Position numbers and translations under genes: made by a program. Below the pieces are notes generated by a model that was not told the origin of the DNA, did no database searches, and saw nothing but the letters and a program-made list of their open reading frames with translations. A stretch of 64,000 nt of DNA, taken from positions 1 through 64,000 of the forward strand of contig JAOUFJ010000005.1 of NCBI GenBank assembly GCA_029858255.1, written 5' to 3'. The DNA is from a candidate division WOR-3 bacterium (lineage in GTDB: Bacteria > Hydrothermota > Tepidihabitantia > SM23-42). Below, piece by piece: positions 25,949-33,716 of this stretch (its first letter is position 1; each line of letters opens with the position of its first letter).

Positions 25949-26221
25949 CTATTTAACTGCATTTTTGAGGTCGCGCCCTGCCTTGAATTTCGGCGCCCTC
26001 TTTGCTGGTACTTCGATGGTCTCGCCAGTACGAGGATTACGGGCAGTTCTTGCCTTCCTCTTCGAAACGGAGAACGTTCCAAAACCCACCAATGCTACTT
26101 TGTCACCACTTCTTAAGGCGTTGGTAGTTGCTTCGACAAAAGTATTCAAAGCAATACCGGCAGCACGTTTGGAAATCTTCGCTCTTTGTGCCATCCTCTC
26201 GATCAATTCGGCTTTCGTCAT
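25949..26221 (-). CDS. hup: HU-family DNA-binding protein
   Basis: 90 aa, full HU length. MTKAELIERMA opens the helical dimer core, GFGTFSVSKRKARTARNP covers the beta arm, with the GETIEVPA tip and PKFKAGRDLK at the end. ATG preceded by GGAGGTGA. A nucleoid protein that bends DNA. Monocistronic, with its own promoter (26256-26283) and terminator. Confidence 0.97.
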   Translation of the reverse strand: MTKAELIERMAQRAKISKRAAGIALNTFVEATTNALRSGDKVALVGFGTFSVSKRKARTARNPRTGETIEVPAKRAPKFKAGRDLKNAVK

Positions 26222-26255
26222 AATTGTTCACCTCCTTCCGTTCATCATTATGTAT

Positions 26256-26283
26256 ATTTTACACGTAATTCTAAGTTTGTCAA
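26256..26283 (-). promoter_or_regulatory. Promoter of the HU gene
   Basis: TTGACA (26278-26283), 16 bp, TAAAAT (26256-26261), short leader with a ribosome site. Confidence 0.7.
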
Positions 26284-26339
26284 GTCCCAATTGACGTATT
26301 TCCAATGCTTGGCGAGACACTGCAACTTGCATTAAAAAG

Positions 26340-26367
26340 TTGACACGATGGCATTAATTATTATAAT
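26340..26367 (+). promoter_or_regulatory. Promoter of pfkA, leaderless type
   Basis: TTGACA (26340-26345), 16 bp, TATAAT (26362-26367), seven bases to ATG 26375. It excludes the in-frame ATG at 26348, which lies inside the promoter. Confidence 0.85.
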
Positions 26368-26374
26368 ATTTTCA

Positions 26375-27346
26375 ATGACTACGAAAATCGGTGTTCTTAC
26401 CAGCGGCGGTGATGCACCCGGAATGAATGCTGGAATACGCGCTGTAGTACGAACCGCGTTACATAACGGGTTCCATGTGGTCGGTATCAGGGATGGCTAT
26501 AATGGTCTGGTGAGGAATGAAATTGAAAAGTTCCATCGCGGTTCGGTAGCAAACATAATACAGCGAGGCGGAACGATATTGGGCACGGCGCGCTCCAAAG
26601 ACTTTGAGACCGAAGAAGGTATGGGACAGGCAAAGAAAGTGCTGGATGAACACGGTATTAATGCACTCGTCGTGATCGGCGGAGACGGTACGATGCGCGG
26701 CGCCAAGGAATTTTCCGAGAGACATGGTGTGAACATGCTCGGGCTGCCAGGCACGATAGACAACGACCTTTACGGCACTGACTACACAATCGGTTTCGAC
26801 ACCGCGATCAATAACGCGCTCGAGGCAATCGACCGCATAAGGGATACCGCTGCCTCGCTTGAAAGGCTTTTCTTTGTCGAGGTGATGGGACGCCTGTCAG
26901 GGTTCATAGGACTTGCAGTCGGGTTGGCCGGAGGGGCTGAAGACGTGATGATCCCGGAGACGCCGACCGACATCAATGCTCTTGCCAACAAGATAAATGA
27001 AAGCATCAAGCGGGGCAAGAAATCAAATATAGTGATAGTTTCCGAGGGTGATGAAGCGGGCAATGCATTTGAGATCGCGGAGAAGATAAAGTGCCTGGTG
27101 CACGAGGATTACCGCGTCGCCGTGTTAGGTTACATACAGCGTGGCGGGACACCGACGGCAAATGACCGCATACTTGCCTCCAGACTCGGATTTGCTGCCG
27201 TGGAAGCAGTAAAGAAGGGAATATTCGGCTGCATGGTGGGTGAGATTAATCAGAAGATTGTCTACACGCCGTTTGCTGAGACCTACGAGAAGAGAAAGAA
27301 GATCGATCCTACCTACATAAAGATAATCGAGGTCCTGGCGACCTGA
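26375..27346 (+). CDS. pfkA: 6-phosphofructokinase, ATP-type
   Basis: 323 aa from ATG 26375 (MTTKIGVLTSGGDAPGMNAG), seven bases after the -10 box. Substrate motifs are PGTIDNDL with the catalytic Asp, GFDTAINNALEAIDRIRDT, EVMGRLSGFIG, and RVAVLGYIQRGGTPTANDR. The nucleotide loop reads GGDGT. Glycine at the position that is Asp in pyrophosphate-dependent enzymes points to ATP use. Commits fructose 6-phosphate to glycolysis. The ribosome probably loads directly on the 5' end. Confidence 0.95.
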   Translation: MTTKIGVLTSGGDAPGMNAGIRAVVRTALHNGFHVVGIRDGYNGLVRNEIEKFHRGSVANIIQRGGTILGTARSKDFETEEGMGQAKKVLDEHGINALVVIGGDGTMRGAKEFSERHGVNMLGLPGTIDNDLYGTDYTIGFDTAINNALEAIDRIRDTAASLERLFFVEVMGRLSGFIGLAVGLAGGAEDVMIPETPTDINALANKINESIKRGKKSNIVIVSEGDEAGNAFEIAEKIKCLVHEDYRVAVLGYIQRGGTPTANDRILASRLGFAAVEAVKKGIFGCMVGEINQKIVYTPFAETYEKRKKIDPTYIKIIEVLAT

Positions 27347-27374
27347 TTTCCGAATATTTCCGCGCGAAGTCAAT

Positions 27375-28055
27375 TCAAATTAAATGATGCTGGGAAAATG
27401 AATAATATCCTTCCTCGGATATTATTACGTGGTCAACAACGTTTACGCCAACGATCTCGCCGGCTCTGCATATCCTTTCCGTGATCTTCAGATCATCCTC
27501 TGATGGCTTTAATATGCCGCTCGGATGATTGTGTACCAGGAAGATCGCGCTCGCACTTTCGTTTATCGCGAATTGGAATACTTCGCGCGGATGAACGAGG
27601 CTTGCGTCAAGAATTCCCTTTGAGATCGTGTGGTCATTTGTGAATGTGTTTCGTCCATCCACCGAGGCGACCTTGAATACTTCATATTTCAATCCACCAA
27701 TGAGCGGGTAATAGTACTTGTAGATATCTTCGGGATTCTTGAACCTGATCTTTGTGCTATTCTTGCTGGATAGCGAGCGCCTTCCCATCTCGAGCGCAGC
27801 CAGTATCGCAATTGCCTTTGCTCGTCCTATCCCGGGGATGTTTAGTTTCTCGATCTCACCAACTGATCTCTGGCTGAGTTTTTTCAGGCTGCCGAATCTG
27901 TTGATTATTTTCTTGGCCAGGTCTACAGCAGTAGTGTTTCTCGTTCCTTTACCGATGACAATGGCGAGCAGCTCGGTATCAGTCAGACCGTAGCATCCTC
28001 TTTCGAAAAACTTCTCTCGGGGACGGTCGCTTGCCGGCCAGTCCTTGATCTTCAC
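27375..28055 (-). CDS. radC: RadC-family JAMM/MPN protein
   Basis: 226 aa. GTG start directly adjoining the hppA stop. N-terminal helix-hairpin-helix pair (LNIPGIGRAKAIAILAA) and the MPN domain with the JAMM zinc motif in FLVHNHPSGILKPSEDD; DASLVHPREVF and EIVGVNVVDHVI are also typical. Despite the name, the radiation-repair role is doubtful in general. Third gene of nadE-hppA-radC. Confidence 0.95.
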   Translation of the reverse strand: MKIKDWPASDRPREKFFERGCYGLTDTELLAIVIGKGTRNTTAVDLAKKIINRFGSLKKLSQRSVGEIEKLNIPGIGRAKAIAILAALEMGRRSLSSKNSTKIRFKNPEDIYKYYYPLIGGLKYEVFKVASVDGRNTFTNDHTISKGILDASLVHPREVFQFAINESASAIFLVHNHPSGILKPSEDDLKITERICRAGEIVGVNVVDHVIISEEGYYSFSQHHLI

Positions 28056-30140
28056 CTATTTGAAGATGGCAAAACGGAGAATGAAACCCGCGAATACAAT
28101 GGAAACGGTAGACATCAGCTTAATGAGTATGTTGAGGGACGGGCCGGCAGTATCTTTGAAAGGGTCGCCCACCGTGTCGCCGACAACCGAAGCCTTATGC
28201 TCTGGAGAACCTTTACCTCCCAATTCACCCTTTTCAATATATTTCTTTGCATTATCCCACGCACCGCCTGAATTTGCCATCATTAGGGCGACTGCAAAAC
28301 CGGTGATGAGCGCACCAACGAGCAGTCCGATCACGCCGTTGGGACCCAGAAAGATGCCTATCACGATTGGAACCGTGACGACTAGTAATGACGGAACGAT
28401 CATTTCCTTCTGAGCGGCTACTGTACATAGATGGACGGCCTGGGCATAATCCGGCCGCGCTTTCCCTTCAAGTAAGCCCTTTATCTCTTTGAACTGGCGG
28501 CGCACTTCAATTACGATCTTACTGGCCGTTTCGCCGACCGCCTTTATCGTCCGCGAGCAGAACAGAAAAGGCATCATGCCGCCGATGAAAAGGCCTATTA
28601 TTACCTGAGGATTTGCCACGCGCAGGTCAAGGGCGGGGAAGATGCGTGCGATCTGGCTGCGGTATGCGGCCACGAGCGCGAGTACAGTCAGGGCGGCGGA
28701 ACCAATGGCAAAACCTTTTCCGGTCGCAGCAGTCGTATTACCGATGGCATCAAGAGCATCGGTTCGTGAACGCACTTCTTCTGGCAATTCGGCCATCTGA
28801 GCATTGCCACCGGCATTATCTGCGACCGGGCCATAGGCGTCGGTGGCAAGGGTGATACCCAGGGTCGACAGCATTCCGACCGCGGCGATTGCTATGCCGA
28901 ACAGGCCGTGCTCCGGATTGGTCGCACCGCCCGGCAAATAGAATGCAGCGGCTATGGCAATGGCCACCACGATGATTGGTGGTACGATCGACAGCATTCC
29001 CACACTAAGCCCTTCGAGTATTACCGTAGCCGGACCCGTCGTGGCTGCGGACGCGATGCCTCTCGTTGGTTTATAATTATCAGAAGTGAAAAACTCCGTC
29101 GAATATCCGATGAGAACTCCGCATGCAAGTCCAACGAGCACCGGCCAGTAGAAATTGAAATTTCCAGGCAGGAAATAGTATATGACGAATGCCGATATTA
29201 TTGCCATCAGTATACCGGCTGCCCACACACCCTTTCTGATGGCAAAGAGCAGGGCCCGCTGGCTGGCTTCTTCTCTGGTACGGACGAGGAAAGTCCCGAT
29301 CACCGAAGATAGCACTCCGGCCGCGGCAAGCACCAGTGGTATGACCACGCCACGCAGTCCCAGCCCGGCAGCAAAAGCCAGTGCCATGGCGGCGACGATA
29401 GAACCAACGTAGGATTCGTACAAATCAGCTCCCATACCCGCGACGTCTCCGACATTATCTCCGACGTTGTCGGCAATGGTCGCCGGGTTACGCGGGTCGT
29501 CTTCAGGAATATTCGCCTCGACCTTGCCAACTAAATCCGCACCGACATCGGCCGCTTTGGTGAAAATCCCGCCGCCGACACGCGCGAAAAGTGCCTGGAA
29601 TGAAGCGCCCATTCCATACGCGACGATTGTCTGGGTAACCACGAGCAAACGGTTATCAAGAGGAAGTCCCCGGTATATCCAGTTCAGGAGTATAAACCAG
29701 AAACTAAGGTCAAGCAGGCTCAATCCAACGACCACAAAACCCATTACACCACCTGATGCGAAAGCAACGCGCAGCGCGCTGTTCAGGCTCGTCCGCGCCG
29801 CGTTGGCGGTTCTGGCAGATGAATTTGTCGCCTGAGTCATACCGATGAAGCCGGAAAGCGCCGAGTAGAATCCACCGGTAAGAAACATAAAGGGGACGAA
29901 TGTTGGAAGCAACCTACTTAACGACAGCACGAGAAGAATTACGAACACGATCGCAAATATGATGGCAACGACTCGGTATTGTCTCTTCAGGTAGGCACGC
30001 GCACCTTCGCGCACGGCCTGTGCGATCTGCCGCATCATATCAGTGCCCTCGTCATGACGTTTCGTTGTTTTTGACAAATACAGCGCAAACAGCAGGGAAA
30101 GGAGCGACCCCATCGGCGCAAACATGACTATTGGTGACAT
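28056..30140 (-). CDS. hppA: Membrane-bound ion-translocating pyrophosphatase, K+-dependent type
   Basis: 694 aa with about 16 hydrophobic segments. The pyrophosphate-binding signature DDPRNPATIADNVGDNVGD lies near residue 212, and GDTVGDPFKDTAGPSLN near the C-terminus. At about residue 467 the sequence reads GNTTAATGKG. Ala after GNTT, where K+-independent H+ pumps have Lys, marks the K+-dependent subfamily, which includes Na+ and mixed Na+/H+ pumps. It couples pyrophosphate hydrolysis to ion export across the inner membrane. The start overlaps the nadE end region, with AGGAGG inside nadE. NAD synthesis releases pyrophosphate, so the pairing makes metabolic sense. Confidence 0.95.
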   Translation of the reverse strand: MSPIVMFAPMGSLLSLLFALYLSKTTKRHDEGTDMMRQIAQAVREGARAYLKRQYRVVAIIFAIVFVILLVLSLSRLLPTFVPFMFLTGGFYSALSGFIGMTQATNSSARTANAARTSLNSALRVAFASGGVMGFVVVGLSLLDLSFWFILLNWIYRGLPLDNRLLVVTQTIVAYGMGASFQALFARVGGGIFTKAADVGADLVGKVEANIPEDDPRNPATIADNVGDNVGDVAGMGADLYESYVGSIVAAMALAFAAGLGLRGVVIPLVLAAAGVLSSVIGTFLVRTREEASQRALLFAIRKGVWAAGILMAIISAFVIYYFLPGNFNFYWPVLVGLACGVLIGYSTEFFTSDNYKPTRGIASAATTGPATVILEGLSVGMLSIVPPIIVVAIAIAAAFYLPGGATNPEHGLFGIAIAAVGMLSTLGITLATDAYGPVADNAGGNAQMAELPEEVRSRTDALDAIGNTTAATGKGFAIGSAALTVLALVAAYRSQIARIFPALDLRVANPQVIIGLFIGGMMPFLFCSRTIKAVGETASKIVIEVRRQFKEIKGLLEGKARPDYAQAVHLCTVAAQKEMIVPSLLVVTVPIVIGIFLGPNGVIGLLVGALITGFAVALMMANSGGAWDNAKKYIEKGELGGKGSPEHKASVVGDTVGDPFKDTAGPSLNILIKLMSTVSIVFAGFILRFAIFK

Positions 30141-30141
30141 C

Positions 30142-30861
30142 CTACCTCCTCAAATGGAAGATTTTTGGCTTTTCTTTTTTGTGTGCCGTTTTTGTTATGA
30201 CTTCATGTAATTTACTGGCGGTCTCATCATCGATTTTACCGCCTTCGATCTTTCTGAGTGCGTTATCCATTTCTTCATAGGTAAAACCGATCTCTTTTTC
30301 ATCGGTCTGTCCAGACCAGAGACCAGCGCTCGGGATTTTTTTTATGATCGATTCGGGGATATTCAATTCCCTGGCTAGTTCTCTGACTTCGCCTTTATAT
30401 AGATCACCGATGGGCAGAATATCACATGCGCCGTCGCCGTATTTGGTGAAATAACCGAGCGAAATTTCGGTTTTGTTTCCGGTTCCGCAGACAAGGTAAT
30501 TGTGTAGGTTCGCATGGTAATAAAGAACGATCATACGCAACCGGGCTTTCAAATTGCCGAGGGCAAGGCGGTCGCCGTCGGGCATTAACTTCAAGAGATT
30601 GCTGTAAACAGTTGTCAGATCGATATATTGGGTCTTTGTATTCAGAACATCAGCTACATCGGCGGCATCATCAAGGTCTTTGACGTCAGATTCGATCGGG
30701 AGGATAAGCCCCAGACAATTGTTCGTCGTTTTTCTGACCAGCGCGGCGCAGACCGACGAATCCAGCCCGCCGCTCAGACCAAGCACAAAGCCTTGCGTAC
30801 CCGATTCCTCCAGTTGGCCTTTTAGCCAGTCAACGATTTGTTGAACAATATCCTTCCACAT
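30142..30861 (-). CDS. nadE: Ammonia-dependent NAD+ synthetase
   Basis: 239 aa from ATG 30861. A longer frame would start inside the promoter: its TAT AAT codons are the -10 box. The PP-loop LGLSGGLDSS (about residue 30) binds ATP; GTGNKTEISLGYFTKYGDGA and PSAGLWSGQTDE are the deamido-NAD and activation motifs. No glutaminase domain, so it uses free ammonia. Heads the nadE-hppA-radC unit; hppA begins one base after its stop. Leaderless-type mRNA (nine bases after TATAAT). Confidence 0.95.
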   Translation of the reverse strand: MWKDIVQQIVDWLKGQLEESGTQGFVLGLSGGLDSSVCAALVRKTTNNCLGLILPIESDVKDLDDAADVADVLNTKTQYIDLTTVYSNLLKLMPDGDRLALGNLKARLRMIVLYYHANLHNYLVCGTGNKTEISLGYFTKYGDGACDILPIGDLYKGEVRELARELNIPESIIKKIPSAGLWSGQTDEKEIGFTYEEMDNALRKIEGGKIDDETASKLHEVITKTAHKKEKPKIFHLRR

Positions 30862-30870
30862 TTTGTCATG

Positions 30871-30898
30871 ATTATAATAATAATACTGCAAAAATCAA
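30871..30898 (-). promoter_or_regulatory. Promoter of nadE-hppA-radC, leaderless type
   Basis: TTGATT (30893-30898), 16 bp, TATAAT (30871-30876), nine bases to ATG 30861. Confidence 0.75.
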
Positions 30899-30937
30899 GA
30901 TTAATGACTCCAACCATGCTGCTCTCCATGTTGCCCA

Positions 30938-30971
30938 TTTCGGTATTTAGCTAATTGGCTAAATACCGAAA
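30938..30971. repeat. Perfect inverted repeat
   Basis: TTTCGGTATTTAGC, loop TAATTG, GCTAAATACCGAAA. AT-rich with no T tract, so not an ordinary terminator; possibly an operator or a miniature element remnant. Confidence 0.7.
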
Positions 30972-31090
30972 TACACCAGCCTTTCATAATATATACAAGT
31001 TTGGGTGTCTGTTTAACAACTCCGTTCTGTATCGAGAACTGATATCTGAGATTTTTTAACAGAGAGGAAATTCGATTAAATGAGAATAAG

Positions 31091-31128
31091 GTCATTGCGA
31101 ATGCTGCAGAGTGGGGTGCGGCAATCTC
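31091..31128. repeat. REP-like half element
   Basis: Begins GTCATTGCGA and ends GCGGCAATCTC, the same ends as the fuller element at 46824-46902. Confidence 0.5.
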
Positions 31129-31161
31129 TTGTGTGTGCTCTGTTGCGTCTGATGGTGGTGA

Positions 31162-33549
31162 TTATTCCAGTTTAATAATCTTTTGGATATTATTTACTGA
31201 ATCTGCCTCGAAACAGCACCAGTAAACACCGGCGGGTAACACCCTGCCCGGATTGTCTCTACCGTTCCAAAATAAACGGTGGGATCCTGCGGCATACGGC
31301 TGATCGCATAGAGTACGCACAGCCCGGCCCAGAGCGTTATAGACTACACACTTCACGTGCTGATCACGAGCGAGTTCATAGGATAATGTCGTTGTGTGGA
31401 CAAATGGGTTTGGATACGGGACATTGAATACGTTACTGATCAATGGTACTACGACCGGCTTTTCCGCGCATCCTACGAAACCAATCCACGGGTCATAATC
31501 AACGTGGTCGCTCACCCTGTCACCGAGGCCGTTCGGATTATAGAGGGTATCGATATCTGATGTATCACGTGGACCGGTCGAATCGCCCCACCAATTATTT
31601 TCAGCGTAAATCCAGTAGTCGTTGTCTTCGTTGTAAATACCCCATTCAGTGTTTCCGTAAATTTCATTGAATTCCAATTGAGGATTGCCGCCAAAATAGC
31701 ACCAGATTCCTCGCTCGTTGTTGGATATAATACTATTCTTAATAATGACGGTGCCAGTGCGCGAGAGTGTCTTTTCGCCATTCCCTGCGATTGATTTCTG
31801 ATAGAGGTATTCTTCGGCACTGCGTGGTGATGTGACGAGAATGCCGAACCATCCGTTGCTGTCGATGTGGCAGTGTTCAATGATGCCCGACGTGTTAACG
31901 AAAGTGATTCCACGATTGGAATTTCTTATCGTGCTATGTCTGATTATCGTTGAATCGTTATAGCAATCAATGCCCCAACTCGAGTATTCGACAATGCAAT
32001 GTTCCATGATGCCAGTACGTGATCCAGACATGAAGCGTATTGCGCCCCAGCTACCTGGTGCGGGGTTTGCTAGGGGCGATGTGTAGGTGATTTTCGATTG
32101 TTCGGTGCCGCAGGCGATAAGTTGTCCATGCACCAACATCGAAAAAAATATTTTGAACGTATTACCTGGATTGATTGTAAAAATGCCTGTACTATCAATG
32201 ATAATATCCCCAAAGATCTCGCAGTCGACACCGCCCACTGCCGGATTCCAAACATATTCATCTTGGACAAGAACGTTGCCCTCGATATAGATGTCATGCG
32301 TGTTGTTTGCGAATTGGTTTGGCGTATGGAATATGGGCAATTTGGTCGGGTAACCGCCCATGTGTATGCCATAATCGTTATCAGTTATTGTGTTGGCGCC
32401 GAAATAAGCTTCTGATTCTAGCATATACGAATTGCCATAGCTTATACCAGCGACATTATCTGATATCTGGCAGCTGTCTACTGTAATGTTCCCGTTACAA
32501 AAGATACCGTCAATTTGATTATATCTCACAATCGAGTGCGAAATTCGCATCGGTGTCGCAGACGATGTTGTGACACCTCGACCATATTCGATGATGCAGT
32601 GATCTATCTTGGACGAATCGGTGGCCGAGCTGGAAAACCATATACCGTCCCAATCTCCCGGATTGGGGATAGGTTGGGACGAGGTGAACGTGATCATGCT
32701 ATCCGCAGTACCGCAGGCGATAAGTTGTCCGTTGACGGCAATCAAAGGTCCGTGCATCTTGAAGGTGTTGCCAGCTGTGATCGTCAATTTCCCGGATGCT
32801 GCTATTGTGAGGCCTGAGTGGAGCACGCAATCTACTCCGCCCACCGCCGGATTCCAAGTCATATCCTCGGTGATGTCAAACAACGATCCCCAGATCTCTA
32901 TGCCAATGCCGTTTTCACTGAAGTGATTCGATACTATGTAACATGGCATTGGACCATAATCGACATACACTCCACATGGATTGTTGCTGATGGCATTATT
33001 GCCTATCACAGGCAGAACGTTATCTACCATACCAATAGTGATTCCCGCTGCGGTATTATTCGTTATTTCGTTACTGTCTATCAACCCGCCTTTGATCTGC
33101 GATAGACCTTCGTTACAGTATCTGAGCAGCGAATTCTCAATGGCGAATACCTGTCCGCGGTCTATACCATATTGGGCATACTCGATGATACAATACTCCA
33201 GGTGACTTGAATCAACGCCCGGTGTAAAAAACCATATTCCGTACCAATCGCCAGTGCTCGGTGTCTGCTGATTTGATGTGAAAAGAATACTATCCTGTAG
33301 TGTGCCGCACGCAATAATGCGTCCGTAAATCTGAATACAGTGCCAATTCGATGCTTGTACTCTTACACCCGGCTGTATTGTCAGAGTGACTGTGTCGAGT
33401 ACGAAGATGTCGTCGATCAAGTTATAAATCGTATCCGGTGGGTTACCAGTAGGCCCCCAGACTGTATTGGTGGCGATGACGCCGCCTACATTGGTGACGG
33501 CAAATACTTGTGCCGTTATGATTACATACGTACATACTATTAGCTTCAC
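31162..33549 (-). CDS. Secreted right-handed beta-helix protein with C-terminal sorting-type domain
   Basis: 795 aa from GTG 33549, chosen for the GGAAGGAACT site just upstream and the signal peptide VKLIVCTYVIITAQVFA. It contains three tandem modules, each opening with a short LTI..GN/V element, then QLIACGT..S.I.FTS..P.PG.W..I.F and HCIIEY, followed by beta-helix coils (HSIVRYNQIDGIFCNGNITVDSC). Modules two and three are introduced by WNPAVGGVDC. The C-terminus is FlgD-like (YPNPF, YNALGRAVRTL, PAGVYWCCF). Beta-helix proteins of this kind bind or cleave polysaccharides or act as adhesins; no catalytic motif recognised, so function open. Confidence 0.75.
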   Translation of the reverse strand: MKLIVCTYVIITAQVFAVTNVGGVIATNTVWGPTGNPPDTIYNLIDDIFVLDTVTLTIQPGVRVQASNWHCIQIYGRIIACGTLQDSILFTSNQQTPSTGDWYGIWFFTPGVDSSHLEYCIIEYAQYGIDRGQVFAIENSLLRYCNEGLSQIKGGLIDSNEITNNTAAGITIGMVDNVLPVIGNNAISNNPCGVYVDYGPMPCYIVSNHFSENGIGIEIWGSLFDITEDMTWNPAVGGVDCVLHSGLTIAASGKLTITAGNTFKMHGPLIAVNGQLIACGTADSMITFTSSQPIPNPGDWDGIWFSSSATDSSKIDHCIIEYGRGVTTSSATPMRISHSIVRYNQIDGIFCNGNITVDSCQISDNVAGISYGNSYMLESEAYFGANTITDNDYGIHMGGYPTKLPIFHTPNQFANNTHDIYIEGNVLVQDEYVWNPAVGGVDCEIFGDIIIDSTGIFTINPGNTFKIFFSMLVHGQLIACGTEQSKITYTSPLANPAPGSWGAIRFMSGSRTGIMEHCIVEYSSWGIDCYNDSTIIRHSTIRNSNRGITFVNTSGIIEHCHIDSNGWFGILVTSPRSAEEYLYQKSIAGNGEKTLSRTGTVIIKNSIISNNERGIWCYFGGNPQLEFNEIYGNTEWGIYNEDNDYWIYAENNWWGDSTGPRDTSDIDTLYNPNGLGDRVSDHVDYDPWIGFVGCAEKPVVVPLISNVFNVPYPNPFVHTTTLSYELARDQHVKCVVYNALGRAVRTLCDQPYAAGSHRLFWNGRDNPGRVLPAGVYWCCFEADSVNNIQKIIKLE

Positions 33550-33566
33550 AGTTCCTTCCCTTGAGA

Positions 33567-33594
33567 AATATAACCAACGCGCAGTTCTTGTCAA
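33567..33594 (-). promoter_or_regulatory. Promoter of the beta-helix protein gene
   Basis: TTGACA (33589-33594), 16 bp, TATATT (33567-33572), short leader with a purine-rich ribosome site. Confidence 0.7.
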
Positions 33595-33682
33595 TTGAAA
33601 TAAACCGGGACTTTAGCTCTGCCTCAGGGAGAACAATAGAATTGTCGTTCTGCGTTTCAGAAGCCAAGCCTTCCGCGCCCCC

Positions 33683-33710
33683 TTGATTTTGGACATGAAT
33701 TACGGATAAT
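33683..33710 (+). promoter_or_regulatory. Promoter of polX, leaderless type
   Basis: TTGATT, 16 bp, GATAAT, then six bases to the GTG start at 33717. Weaker than the other promoters of this class (non-consensus first -10 base). Confidence 0.6.
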
Positions 33711-33716
33711 CTTACA

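Larger units (their letters stand above)
30899..31161. other. Intergenic region with a hairpin and a REP-like half element
   Basis: No gene seen. It holds a perfect 14 bp stem (30938-30971) and a sequence of the GTCATTGCGA...GCAATCTC type (31091-31128). Confidence 0.6.

Noticed and set aside
26348-26374. Upstream in-frame ATG of pfkA
   Set aside because: It lies between the -35 and -10 boxes, so it would not be transcribed. Family start alignment also favours MTTKIGVLTSGGD at 26375.
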